Of a stretch of 33,279 nucleotides of DNA, positions 21,863 through 28,655 are shown in pieces (within the stretch, counting starts at the first letter, position 1; the number at the start of each line of letters is the position of its first letter). The notes below the pieces were generated by a model, which saw only the letters and a list, made by a program, of their open reading frames with translations, was not told the origin of the DNA and did no database searches. The stretch spans positions 1 to 33,279 of the forward strand of contig QHOV01000093.1 in NCBI GenBank assembly GCA_003218885.1. The letters are read 5' to 3'. The position numbers and the translations under genes were made by a program. The stretch comes from Verrucomicrobiota bacterium. Its GTDB lineage: Bacteria; Verrucomicrobiota; Verrucomicrobiia; Chthoniobacterales; UBA10450.

Positions 21863-23185
21863 ATGCCTGAAATCCAAATGCCCAAGCTGAGCGACACGAT
21901 GACCGAGGGGACTCTCGTCGCGTGGAAGAAAAAGAAGGGCGATCAAGTTTCTGCTGGCGAAGTGCTCGCCGAAATCGAGACCGACAAGGCGACGATGGAA
22001 TGGGAATCACCCGAGGACGGAACGCTCACCGAGATTTACGTCGAAGAAGGCGGCAAGGTAAATGTCGGCGACAGAATCGCGTTCATTGGCGGTGAGGGCG
22101 AAGAAGCGCCTAAGCCGAAAGAAAAGGAAGAAAAGGAGAAAAAGCTCGAAGCGAAAGAAGAGGAAACGGAAAAAGAGAAACCGAAGGAAGAGGAAGAAAA
22201 GCCGGAGGCGCCGAAAGCGGAAGAGAAAGAAAAGAAAAACGCCGTGCCACCGAACGCGGAAAAGAAAGAACCTGAAGCTGAAGAGCGACCGCCAGCCGCT
22301 GAAAAGCCCGAGGAAGCGCGAGTAAAAGCGTCGCCCGTGGCGCGGCGAATCGCGGCTGAATTCGGTGTTGATCTGTCGAACGTGAAAGGCACAGGCCCGG
22401 AAGGTCGTGTCACGGAAACCGACGTGCGCGCCGCGGCGAAATCAAAAGCCGCCGCTGCAAAACCTTCCGTCCCGGCTGCCGTTAAGGCTGGCGAAAGCGC
22501 CCGTATTCAACTTTCCGGGATGCGCAAAATCATTGCGCAACGGCTGGTTGAAAGCCTTGGTCCGGTTCCGCATTTTTATCTCACCATCGAGGTTAATGCC
22601 GGGCCGCTTATGGAGGCGCGCGAGGAGTTGAAATCCGCGGGCGAAAGCGCGGAGGCTTCGAAGATCACGGTGAACGACTTCGTTCTAAAAGCCGCGGTGC
22701 AAGCCGCGGTAAAAGTGCCGCGAGTGAACGCCTCGTTCGATGGCGACGCCATCGTCCAATATGCCGATGTCGATCTCGGGATTGCGGTGGCGATTGAAGA
22801 CGGGCTGTTGACGCCAGTCATTCGCGCTGCGCAAAACACATCGCTCCGCGAGATCAGCGAACTGGCCAAGGATTTGGCGCATCGCGCGCGCAACAAGCGA
22901 ATGAAGCCGGAGGAATTTCAAGGCGGCACGTTCACCGTCTCAAATCTCGGCGGAATGGGTATCGACAGTTTCTCGGCCGTCATCAATCCACCTCAAGGCT
23001 TCATTCTTGCCGTTGGCAAGATCACAAAAGTTCCGGTGATTGACGATTGCGACCAAATCGTGGTCGGCCACCGCATGTCGCTTACGATGAGCTGCGATCA
23101 TCGCGTTATCGACGGCGCGCTCGGCGCAGAGTATCTGAAAGAACTGCGCCACTTGCTGGAAAATCCAGCGCTGCTGATGGTCTGA
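21863..23185 (+). CDS. pdhC: dihydrolipoamide acetyltransferase (pyruvate dehydrogenase E2)
   Basis: E2 core enzyme, 440 residues. One lipoyl domain (about 1-76) carries EIETDKATMEWESPEDG with lipoyl-Lys42. The peripheral-subunit-binding domain is at about 160-197 (ASPVARRIAAEFGVDLSNVK, GTGPEGRVTETDV). The acyltransferase domain runs to the end, with SCDHRVIDGALGAEYLKEL giving His413 and Asp417. The linker at about 76-155 is not the usual Ala/Pro-rich hinge but mostly Lys and Glu (KEKEEKEKKLEAKEEE and similar). No E3 (lipoamide dehydrogenase) gene follows; the next gene is convergent, eight bases away. The start follows a repeat and lacks an obvious Shine-Dalgarno sequence, but MPEIQMPKLSDTMTEG is the canonical E2 start. 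Confidence 0.95.
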   Translation: MPEIQMPKLSDTMTEGTLVAWKKKKGDQVSAGEVLAEIETDKATMEWESPEDGTLTEIYVEEGGKVNVGDRIAFIGGEGEEAPKPKEKEEKEKKLEAKEEETEKEKPKEEEEKPEAPKAEEKEKKNAVPPNAEKKEPEAEERPPAAEKPEEARVKASPVARRIAAEFGVDLSNVKGTGPEGRVTETDVRAAAKSKAAAAKPSVPAAVKAGESARIQLSGMRKIIAQRLVESLGPVPHFYLTIEVNAGPLMEAREELKSAGESAEASKITVNDFVLKAAVQAAVKVPRVNASFDGDAIVQYADVDLGIAVAIEDGLLTPVIRAAQNTSLREISELAKDLAHRARNKRMKPEEFQGGTFTVSNLGGMGIDSFSAVINPPQGFILAVGKITKVPVIDDCDQIVVGHRMSLTMSCDHRVIDGALGAEYLKELRHLLENPALLMV

Positions 23186-23193
23186 TCGGCTCC

Positions 23194-23673
23194 TCACTGA
23201 CGCGCCGTCGTTTCCCATGTCATGAAGTCGTCCAGCGCCTGGCGGTTTTTATCGGTTACAAATTCGATAACCGTCGCGTCATCCACGAAACCGAGAAATG
23301 GCGTCTTATCGGGGATCAAATCGAATGGATCGACTAGGTAATTGAGAGCAGCAACGATCCACAAGAGTGCATCATTCGGAACCTGATTGTATTCGCCGCG
23401 ATGGTGCGCGCGGACCAAACGCAGCATGGTCTGAAGATACGGCCAGCTTTCTTTGAACGGCTCTCTGGGGACTGCCGCCGCCTTGCTCGCTGCTTCGTCC
23501 ACAAGCGCCTGTAAACTCTCGCGATCATTCAGGCAGGACTTTGCATCGTTGAGTGCTCTGACGAACGCGTCGCTGCGAAGCGCGGGCTTTCGGTAGGGGA
23601 CGTTCGCCTCGAGATTTTTCGGAGCCGAGCGCGTCTTTCCTTTGATGGGCGATTTCGTTTTCGCTTTTTTCAT
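23194..23673 (-). CDS. DUF1232 (YkvA-like) protein
   Basis: A 159-residue protein with a basic, probably disordered N-terminus (MKKAKTKSPIKGKTRSAPKN) and the DUF1232 core near residues 105-140: LWIVAALNYLVDPFDLIPDK and TPFLGFVDDATVIEFV. The DxxPD...GxxDDxxV pattern is the hallmark of this small family, which is often membrane-associated and has no known function. It faces pdhC tail to tail across eight bases and is 50 bp downstream of the methyltransferase gene, possibly on the same transcript. Confidence 0.88.
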   Translation of the reverse strand: MKKAKTKSPIKGKTRSAPKNLEANVPYRKPALRSDAFVRALNDAKSCLNDRESLQALVDEAASKAAAVPREPFKESWPYLQTMLRLVRAHHRGEYNQVPNDALLWIVAALNYLVDPFDLIPDKTPFLGFVDDATVIEFVTDKNRQALDDFMTWETTARQ

Positions 23674-23723
23674 CCGGCGCTATGAAAACACTTCGATGAG
23701 CCGATGAGAAGCCAATTCGTCAG

Positions 23724-24749
23724 CTACGGTTTTGTCGCCAGAATGAGTGGTGATGGTCCGGGCGCTTCCAGCTTGCGCACTTTTTTGAAGCCCGCGTCTT
23801 CGAGCCAGCTTTTGATTTCTTTAAAGCTGAAGGTATCGCCACGCTCGCTGTGTACCAGCATGTTCACGGCAAAGATCAATCCGTTCAATGGTCCGGTGCG
23901 ATTATCGTTCACCAGCCATTCGGCGATTGCGATGGTGCCGCCCGATTTGAGTGCTCGGAAAGTTTTCTTGAGCAATTTTCGGCTGCGCTCTTCGCCTTCG
24001 GTGTGAAGAATGTGGCCCAGCGTCGCGATGTCGTAGTTGTTTCCAAAATCCGCTGCAAGCACGTCTCCCTCGATGTAGGAGAAGCGGTCGGCCAAGCCGA
24101 ACTTCTGCGTCATCCGCTTTGTAATCGGAATCATTTCCGGCCAATCCTGCGCCGTCACGCGCACAGAGGACGATTGCTGCGCGAGCGCGATTCCCCATAT
24201 GCCGGAGCCCGCCGCGATGTCGAGCACGCGCACCGGCTCACGTTTTTTCGACACACCGAGGGCTTGGCCGAGCTTCGTCGCTGCCGGATAACTCATCGGG
24301 ATAATGTTCTCGACGAGGACCGAAAAGAACTGCGGGCCCTGCGTTTCGAGATTGAGCGCGATTGGCGGCGCGCCAGTTCTAACCGCTTCGTCCACATGCA
24401 GCCAATCGGGCAGGATATGGGTCTTCGCCATGGCGAAAAATCCAGCAAGCGTGCCGGGTTTGTTGCTCACAAGAAACGCGGTGCTTTCCTGTGTGAGCGA
24501 ATATTTTCCTTGTCGATCCTTTTTTAAAAGTTCAAGGCCAACCAGCGCATTCATGATCGCGCGCAAACCGCGCTCGGACGCGCCCGTTTCTTTTTTGACG
24601 TGCTCGACCGTCTTCGCTCCGGCCTCGAGCGTATCAAAGACTTTGCTGCTCACCGCGGCTCCGATGATGAGCGGCGGCGCGTAGGCGAACCCGAACTGCA
24701 TCAAGCGCTCGGGCGTGACTTGCTTTTTCCGGCGAATTTTCTTTGGCAT
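23724..24749 (-). CDS. SAM-dependent methyltransferase, O-methyltransferase-like with N-terminal dimerisation domain
   Basis: A 341-residue protein resembling class-2 O-methyltransferases (hydroxyneurosporene/acetylserotonin type). The N-terminal winged-helix dimerisation domain (about 1-105) includes ASERGLRAIMNALVGLELL and KDRQGKYSLTQESTAFL. The Rossmann domain shows VRVLDIAAGSGIWGIALAQQ (SAM-binding GxGxG-like loop), TAQDWPEM, YIEGDVLAADFGNNYDIATL and SGGTIAIAEWLV. The substrate is unknown. The ATG at 24749 (MPKKIRRKKQV) is chosen over longer readings that run into the divergent gene. It is divergent from the small membrane protein gene over 74 bp. Confidence 0.87.
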   Translation of the reverse strand: MPKKIRRKKQVTPERLMQFGFAYAPPLIIGAAVSSKVFDTLEAGAKTVEHVKKETGASERGLRAIMNALVGLELLKKDRQGKYSLTQESTAFLVSNKPGTLAGFFAMAKTHILPDWLHVDEAVRTGAPPIALNLETQGPQFFSVLVENIIPMSYPAATKLGQALGVSKKREPVRVLDIAAGSGIWGIALAQQSSSVRVTAQDWPEMIPITKRMTQKFGLADRFSYIEGDVLAADFGNNYDIATLGHILHTEGEERSRKLLKKTFRALKSGGTIAIAEWLVNDNRTGPLNGLIFAVNMLVHSERGDTFSFKEIKSWLEDAGFKKVRKLEAPGPSPLILATKP

Positions 24750-24790
24750 GTTTGCTTTGGATTTTTTGGAATTGTAAGATTGATAAGTAG

Positions 24791-24808
24791 CCAGCGCGCA
24801 AGCGCTGG
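24791..24808. repeat. hairpin with GCAA tetraloop upstream of the small membrane protein gene
   Basis: CCAGCGC GCAA GCGCTGG is a perfect 7-bp stem capped by a GNRA tetraloop. It lies 15 bases upstream of the GTG start at 24824 in the divergent spacer. It may be a leader hairpin or another repeat of the CCAGCGC type. Confidence 0.55.
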
Positions 24809-24823
24809 CAAATTCGCTGCACC

Positions 24824-25165
24824 GTGTCGAACAATTCATCTCAGGGAAAGGCACAGCCTGCGACTTCCCCTGTCGTTCACGTGACGCGCGGAATCATCCG
24901 CGACCGTAACACGCGTCGCAAAACGATGTTAGTTTTGATTATGGTTGCACTTATTCTTTTGCTCTCCGGATCGACGTTTCTGCAATCGGCGCTCAACCCG
25001 CACGAGCATCCGGGCTGGTTCATCTTGTTCTGGTTGATTTGCGCGTGGCTGACGCTCACAGCGATGTTGCTGGCGATTTTCGATTTGTTGGTCGTTCGAC
25101 TGGAAGCGCGAAAATCGCAACGCGAGCTGCGCGAAGCCTTTGACAGATCCCCATCGAGTCAGTGA
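24824..25165 (+). CDS. small two-span membrane protein coupled to dgt
   Basis: A 113-residue protein of unknown family. The N-terminal 33 residues are polar and basic (RGIIRDRNTRRK). Two hydrophobic segments follow: TMLVLIMVALILLLSGSTFL (about 34-53) and WFILFWLICAWLTLTAMLLA (about 65-84, continuing to IFDLLVV). The tail RLEARKSQRELREAFDRS is charged and helical. The GTG start is provisional. The TGA overlaps the dgt GTG start (GTGA), so the two are translationally coupled and the gene is probably real. No function can be offered. Confidence 0.72.
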   Translation: MSNNSSQGKAQPATSPVVHVTRGIIRDRNTRRKTMLVLIMVALILLLSGSTFLQSALNPHEHPGWFILFWLICAWLTLTAMLLAIFDLLVVRLEARKSQRELREAFDRSPSSQ

Positions 25166-26310
25166 GCATCACGAACTGCAAAACGCGCAAAGAAATGGAA
25201 GCGACCGAGCGCGCCGTGCTCGCGCCGTTTGCGGAAAAATCGGGCGAATCGCGCGGTCGCAAATACGCCGAGCCGAGCCACGCCTATCGCACAGAGTTTC
25301 AACGCGATCGGGCGCGCATCATTCATTCGCGCGCGTTTCGACGCATGGAATACAAGACGCAGGTTTTTTTGAATGGCGCAGGCGACCATTTGCGCACGCG
25401 CCTCACGCATTCCATCGAGGTGGCGTCGATCAGCCGGACGATCGCCCGCGCGTTACGCCTGAACGAAGATCTCGCCGAAGCGATCGCGCTCGCGCACGAT
25501 CTGGGGCACGCGCCCTTTGGACACTCGGGCGAGGAGATGCTGGCCGAATGCATGCGCGCTCACGGCGGCTTCAATCACAACCGCCAGAGTTTGCGTGTGG
25601 TGGAGCTGCTCGAAACTCCGTATCCGAATTTTCCGGGTCTCAATCTGACGTTCGAAGTGCGCGAAGGTCTGCGGAAACACGAGGCCTCCCATGAGTTTCC
25701 CGCGCCGGAAGACGAGAAATATCATTGTCCGTCATTGGAGGCGCAGGTCGCGGATCTTGCGGACGAGATTACTTATTATAGCCACGACCTCGATGACGCG
25801 GTCGATTTTGAAATTCTAAGCGCGACGCAATTGGAAGAAAACGAGGTCTGGCGCAGGAGCCATCATGCTGTGCTCGCGAACTACGCGGGTGCCAGGCAAC
25901 CCGACCTGCACAAGTTAATCATTCGCGACATCATCGACAATGAGGTGCACGACCTCGTTACGGCCAGCGCAAAATCCATTGCTGAATCCGGCGTACAAAG
26001 CGCAGATGACGTGCGCCGGCAGATGACGCAGCTGATTCGCTATAGCGATGAATTAGCCGAAGCGAATCGCGCGCTGCGGAAATTTTTGTATCAAAATGTT
26101 TATTATCATCCGCGCGTCTCCGAAGTGAACCGGCGCGCGTGCGAGATGCTGCGGCGCATTTTCGAGGCGTACCTTGTCGATCCCGACAGGCTAGGCGATG
26201 GAGCGACGAGACGGATTGAGAAGGAGGGATTGTACCGCACAGTTTGCGATTACGTCGCGGGAATGACGGACCGCTATTTGATGGAAGAATACGTGCGCAT
26301 TGCTGGGTAG
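25162..26310 (+). CDS. dgt: deoxyguanosinetriphosphate triphosphohydrolase-like protein
   Basis: HD-domain enzyme that hydrolyses dNTPs (typically dGTP) to the nucleoside and triphosphate. The 382 residues show the family start HAYRTEFQRDRARIIHSRAF, then RTRLTHSIEVASISRTIARA (first metal His), IALAHDLGHAPFGHSGEEML (HD motif), GGFNHNRQSLRVVELLE and QVADLADEITYYSHDLDDA (final metal Asp). The metal residues are all present. The GTG at 25162 overlaps the upstream stop; an internal ATG at 25195 is possible but the coupling favours GTG. Its TAG stop (26308-26310) lies within the GGTAGGG of the downstream repeat. Confidence 0.93.
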   Translation: MSITNCKTRKEMEATERAVLAPFAEKSGESRGRKYAEPSHAYRTEFQRDRARIIHSRAFRRMEYKTQVFLNGAGDHLRTRLTHSIEVASISRTIARALRLNEDLAEAIALAHDLGHAPFGHSGEEMLAECMRAHGGFNHNRQSLRVVELLETPYPNFPGLNLTFEVREGLRKHEASHEFPAPEDEKYHCPSLEAQVADLADEITYYSHDLDDAVDFEILSATQLEENEVWRRSHHAVLANYAGARQPDLHKLIIRDIIDNEVHDLVTASAKSIAESGVQSADDVRRQMTQLIRYSDELAEANRALRKFLYQNVYYHPRVSEVNRRACEMLRRIFEAYLVDPDRLGDGATRRIEKEGLYRTVCDYVAGMTDRYLMEEYVRIAG

Positions 26311-26357
26311 GGACGCAGCGCTATGGCGTCCTGTCGACGCAGCGCGCCGACCCTACC
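26306..26357. repeat. GGTAGGG...CCCTACC two-hairpin element at the dgt stop
   Basis: A 52-bp element beginning GGTAGGGACGCAGCGC and ending GCGCGCCGACCCTACC. The left hairpin is GGACGC/GCGTCC; the right half can form a GTCG...CGAC stem. The ends are perfect 7-bp inverted repeats (GGTAGGG/CCCTACC). Same GTAG-led layout as the elements at 2170 and 3043 but different stem sequence. It contains the dgt stop and its other end touches the stop (26358-26360) of the broken small gene on the minus strand. Confidence 0.8.
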
Positions 26358-26590
26358 TCAGCTCGGGGGAAGAAAGCGGAATTCAGCCTGTAAATCGCCC
26401 CAGAGCCACTTCACGAACCAATCTTTTTCGATCAAGGACGCTTCAGCGGTGCCGAGCGCCTCGGCTCGATCGACGTTTCCGTGCAAGCTCGTCAGCATGA
26501 CAGCGGGCGCGATTTTCCTCGCGCTGGAAGTGATCTGGTTCCGTTTTTGCGCTTGTACATCACATCCACGGCGATCTCTTTCGCCGTCAT
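26358..26590 (-). pseudogene. small gene of about 77 codons, one-base frameshift, unknown function
   Basis: The minus strand reads MTAKEIAVDVMYKRKN from the ATG at 26590. One base short in a run of five A (plus-strand T5 at 26544-26548), the frame then continues ITSSARKIAPAVMLTSLHGN and on to EASLIEKDWFVKWLWGD and LQAEFRFLPPS with a TGA at 26358-26360. The total of 233 bases is 78 codons less one base, so a single missing A restores a continuous 77-residue protein. The Trp/Phe-rich end looks like genuine protein. I do not recognise the family. It fills the dgt to LON gap (370 bp) between two GGTAGGG elements. The reading is an inference from frame continuity only. Confidence 0.45.
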
Positions 26591-26655
26591 GCTTGCAGTG
26601 GATTCAGCATAATTCCGCGGCGCTTTGCATCGCGACGTCGCTATAAAACCCAAGT

Positions 26656-26681
26656 GCGTCGCGCAGCGCGCTGTCCCTACC
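26656..26681 (-). repeat. GGTAGGG half-element at the LON gene stop
   Basis: On the minus strand the sequence reads GGTAGGGACAGCGCGCTGCG then CGACGC; it resembles the left half of the element at 26306 and can form a short GCGC-rich hairpin. Its first G is the last base of the TAG stop of the LON-domain gene. Confidence 0.6.
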
Positions 26682-27209
26682 TATGCAGCGGCGTTTCCGA
26701 TTTCGTCGCGCAAATACGTGATGAGGAAACGGAGGCGTTGATTGAGAGAACGTTCTTCGAGCACGCGTTGCCGTCGCAACGGATCGTTCACGAATGTCCA
26801 AGCCATAAGGTTTTGCGCCGAGCGCTTCGGTCTCGACGGTAGTTGCGTCGTGCGACTCGACGATCTCGATCCTGGCGATCGGAAACGGAGTTTCCTGTTC
26901 GAAACTGGTGAAGCGCACACGTTGCAGACCTTGCAGGATCAAATTCGACGTGCCATCGCTGCGCCCGACACAGGCGCGAATCAACCCGACGGTAGCAAGA
27001 TGAAAGAAATCCTCCGGGGCATGCCAATCCGGGCAACTGGGTTTGATGAGAGTCACGCAAAACATGCGATGATGACGAAGCGCGTGTTCCAACATGTTGC
27101 GATACCGCGGCTCGAAAATGTACAGCGGGAGCAACGCATGCGGAAAGACCACCGCGCCCGGCAGCGGCATGACCGGCAGTTGCTTTGGCAAAGTTACTGG
27201 CGAAGGCAT
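26681..27209 (-). pseudogene. LON substrate-binding-domain protein, frameshifted
   Basis: Resembles the stand-alone N-terminal domain of Lon protease, a small family of unclear function. The first 130 or so residues are good: LPVMPLPGAVVFPHALLPLY, IFEPRYRNMLEHAL, FHLATVGLIRACVGRSDGT and LILQGLQRVRF. Near 26810-26813 (run of four A on the coding strand) the frame shifts; the adjacent frame continues LMAWTFVNDPLRRQRVLEER and SLNQRLRFLITYLRDEIGN to a TAG at 26681. Removing one A would give one protein of about 175 residues. This may be a sequencing error, a real inactivation or, least likely, programmed frameshifting. It lies downstream of ribE-aroD on the same strand. Confidence 0.75.
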
Positions 27210-27262
27210 GATATGTTGCGCTTTGTACGATATGTGCGCTGGAGAAAGAGCAAGCGAATGGG

Positions 27263-27320
27263 ACGTGATTCGTTAAAGCGTTACATCGGATTACGATTCA
27301 ACGCCTTCAACGATTCACGT
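27263..27320. repeat. ACGTGA(A/T)TCGTT inverted repeat overlapping the aroD end
   Basis: ACGTGATTCGTTAAAGCGTT at the left and AACGCCTTCAACGATTCACGT at the right are complementary except for a few positions, giving a roughly 20-bp stem around an 18-base centre. On the minus strand it encodes the aroD tail ESLKALNRNPM and its TAA stop. Words match the element at the rnhC stop (13172). Confidence 0.75.
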
Positions 27321-27938
27321 CGCGGAGCGACTTCAAGCGCGCGAAGTTGTTTGAGCGAGAGTTGCCCTTCGATGTCGGTTTCTGCGCCCACGGATCCATA
27401 AACCAGCGCAGAGCCCACGCGCGCGAGCAAGACTCGCGACGAGCAGACGCGCGAGTTGCACGGGTGTGTCGGTGCGTGTCGCGACCTTGAAAATATCTGC
27501 GCCATGGGTTTTGGCAGCGCGGGCTTTGGCGCGCAACACGCGTAAGGGCGGCGTCGATTTAAAATTATGGAATGAAATGATGCGCCGCACTTTTTTCTGC
27601 TTTGCTAATGTGAGCAACGAACGCAAAGCAGATGCCGAGCGCAGTTCAACATCGACATAGTCGGCATGCGGTAAAAATCGAGTCAATACATCGCGCCGTT
27701 GCCGCAGTGACAATTTGTTCCCGCCTCCTTCCTGCGGGTGTCGCGCGGTGATGATGAGCGGCGCGCGTAACCTCGGCAGTTTATTTTCCAATTGATCGAC
27801 GATGCCTGCGAGACGATCCAGGCGCAGCTCGAATAAATCCGGCGGATTGCACATCCGCACGGCACGACCCAAGTCCGCGCGGGATGCGACCACGCCAATG
27901 ACACGCGGACGCTTCGTGGCCGAGTTGCGCACCGTCAT
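27281..27938 (-). pseudogene. aroD: 3-dehydroquinate dehydratase type I, internally deleted and frameshifted
   Basis: Type I enzyme of the shikimate pathway. The first frame shows VIGVVASRADL, LFELRLDRLAG, LIITARHPQEGG, VDVELRS, RRIISFHNFKSTPP (catalytic His) and GADIFKVATRTDTPVQLARL (Schiff-base Lys). It then runs into nonsense. The next frame resumes SRVLLARVGSALVYGSVGAE and TDIEGQLSLKQLRALEV, the normal family C-terminus. The join falls near 27420-27440 and lacks about 20 residues (the usual MGxGxxGxxSR strand with a substrate-binding Arg). So roughly 60 bases appear deleted, out of frame. The ATG is three bases after the ribE stop. As it stands it would not make an active enzyme. Confidence 0.8.
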
Positions 27939-27941
27939 TTT

Positions 27942-28574
27942 TTAACCACGGATGGCGAGCGCTCTCTCGACGTACTTGGCCAGAATGTCGAATTCGACAT
28001 TCACTAGGTCGCCGACCTGAGCGCGATCAAGATTGGTATGGCGCTTCGTGTACGGGATGATCCATACGAGAAAGCTTTTCGGAAAAACATCAGTAACGGT
28101 GAGGCTGATTCCATTGAGAGCGATCGAACCTTTGCGGGTCACATACTGTACAAACTCGGCCGGCAACTCGACTTCCAATCGAAAGTCTGCGCCTTTCTTG
28201 TCGAAAGCAACAATGCGGGACACCCAATCGATATGGCCCTGCACGAAATGTCCGCCGAGCCGTCCCTCGGCCGGCAAAGCGCGTTCCAGATTCACCGGAT
28301 CGTTTCGGCGCAATTTTTGCAAGTTGGTGCGAGCGATTGTTTCTTCGAGAAGATCGAAGGTGAGCCGATCGCCGCGCCGCGAAGTCAACGTGAGGCAGCA
28401 GCCATTCACGGCGATGCTGTCGCCGCGCCGTGCCTTTTTCCCAGTCTTCGACGCGGCAATTTGCAACACCGAACGTCTTCGCGTGCTCGCGACCCGCGGT
28501 CGGAGTTGAGTGCCGCCATCGCTCGCGCGCACCTCAACGACCTTGCCGACTTCTTCGATCAGGCCGGTGAACAT
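27942..28574 (-). CDS. ribE: riboflavin synthase, alpha chain type
   Basis: Forms riboflavin from two 6,7-dimethyl-8-ribityllumazine molecules. The 210-residue protein starts MFTGLIEEVGKV and has two lumazine-binding repeats: GDSIAVNGCCLTLTS with GRLGGHFVQGHIDWV, then GSIALNGISLTVTDV and IIPYTKRHTNL. All conserved stretches are present and the frame is open. Residues about 23-38 (QLRPRVASTRRRSVLQ) are longer and more basic than usual and look inserted between beta strands of the first repeat. It is the only unbroken gene in the minus-strand block from 26.3 to 31.1 kb. aroD follows after three bases, implying an operon. The stop lies in TTAACCACGGATGG, similar to the CACAGAT repeat. Confidence 0.93.
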   Translation of the reverse strand: MFTGLIEEVGKVVEVRASDGGTQLRPRVASTRRRSVLQIAASKTGKKARRGDSIAVNGCCLTLTSRRGDRLTFDLLEETIARTNLQKLRRNDPVNLERALPAEGRLGGHFVQGHIDWVSRIVAFDKKGADFRLEVELPAEFVQYVTRKGSIALNGISLTVTDVFPKSFLVWIIPYTKRHTNLDRAQVGDLVNVEFDILAKYVERALAIRG

Positions 28575-28655
28575 GACGATCCACTTCTTAAGAGCGATCT
28601 AGCCATGAAGCGAGCATCTTTGGTAAAGGGAACGAGTTGCGGGCAATGCGACCTG

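Noticed and set aside
22036-22413. Minus-strand frame rich in Ser and Phe opposite pdhC
   Set aside because: It is the antisense of the Lys/Glu-rich linker (GAA/AAA codons read as TTC/TTT), not a gene.
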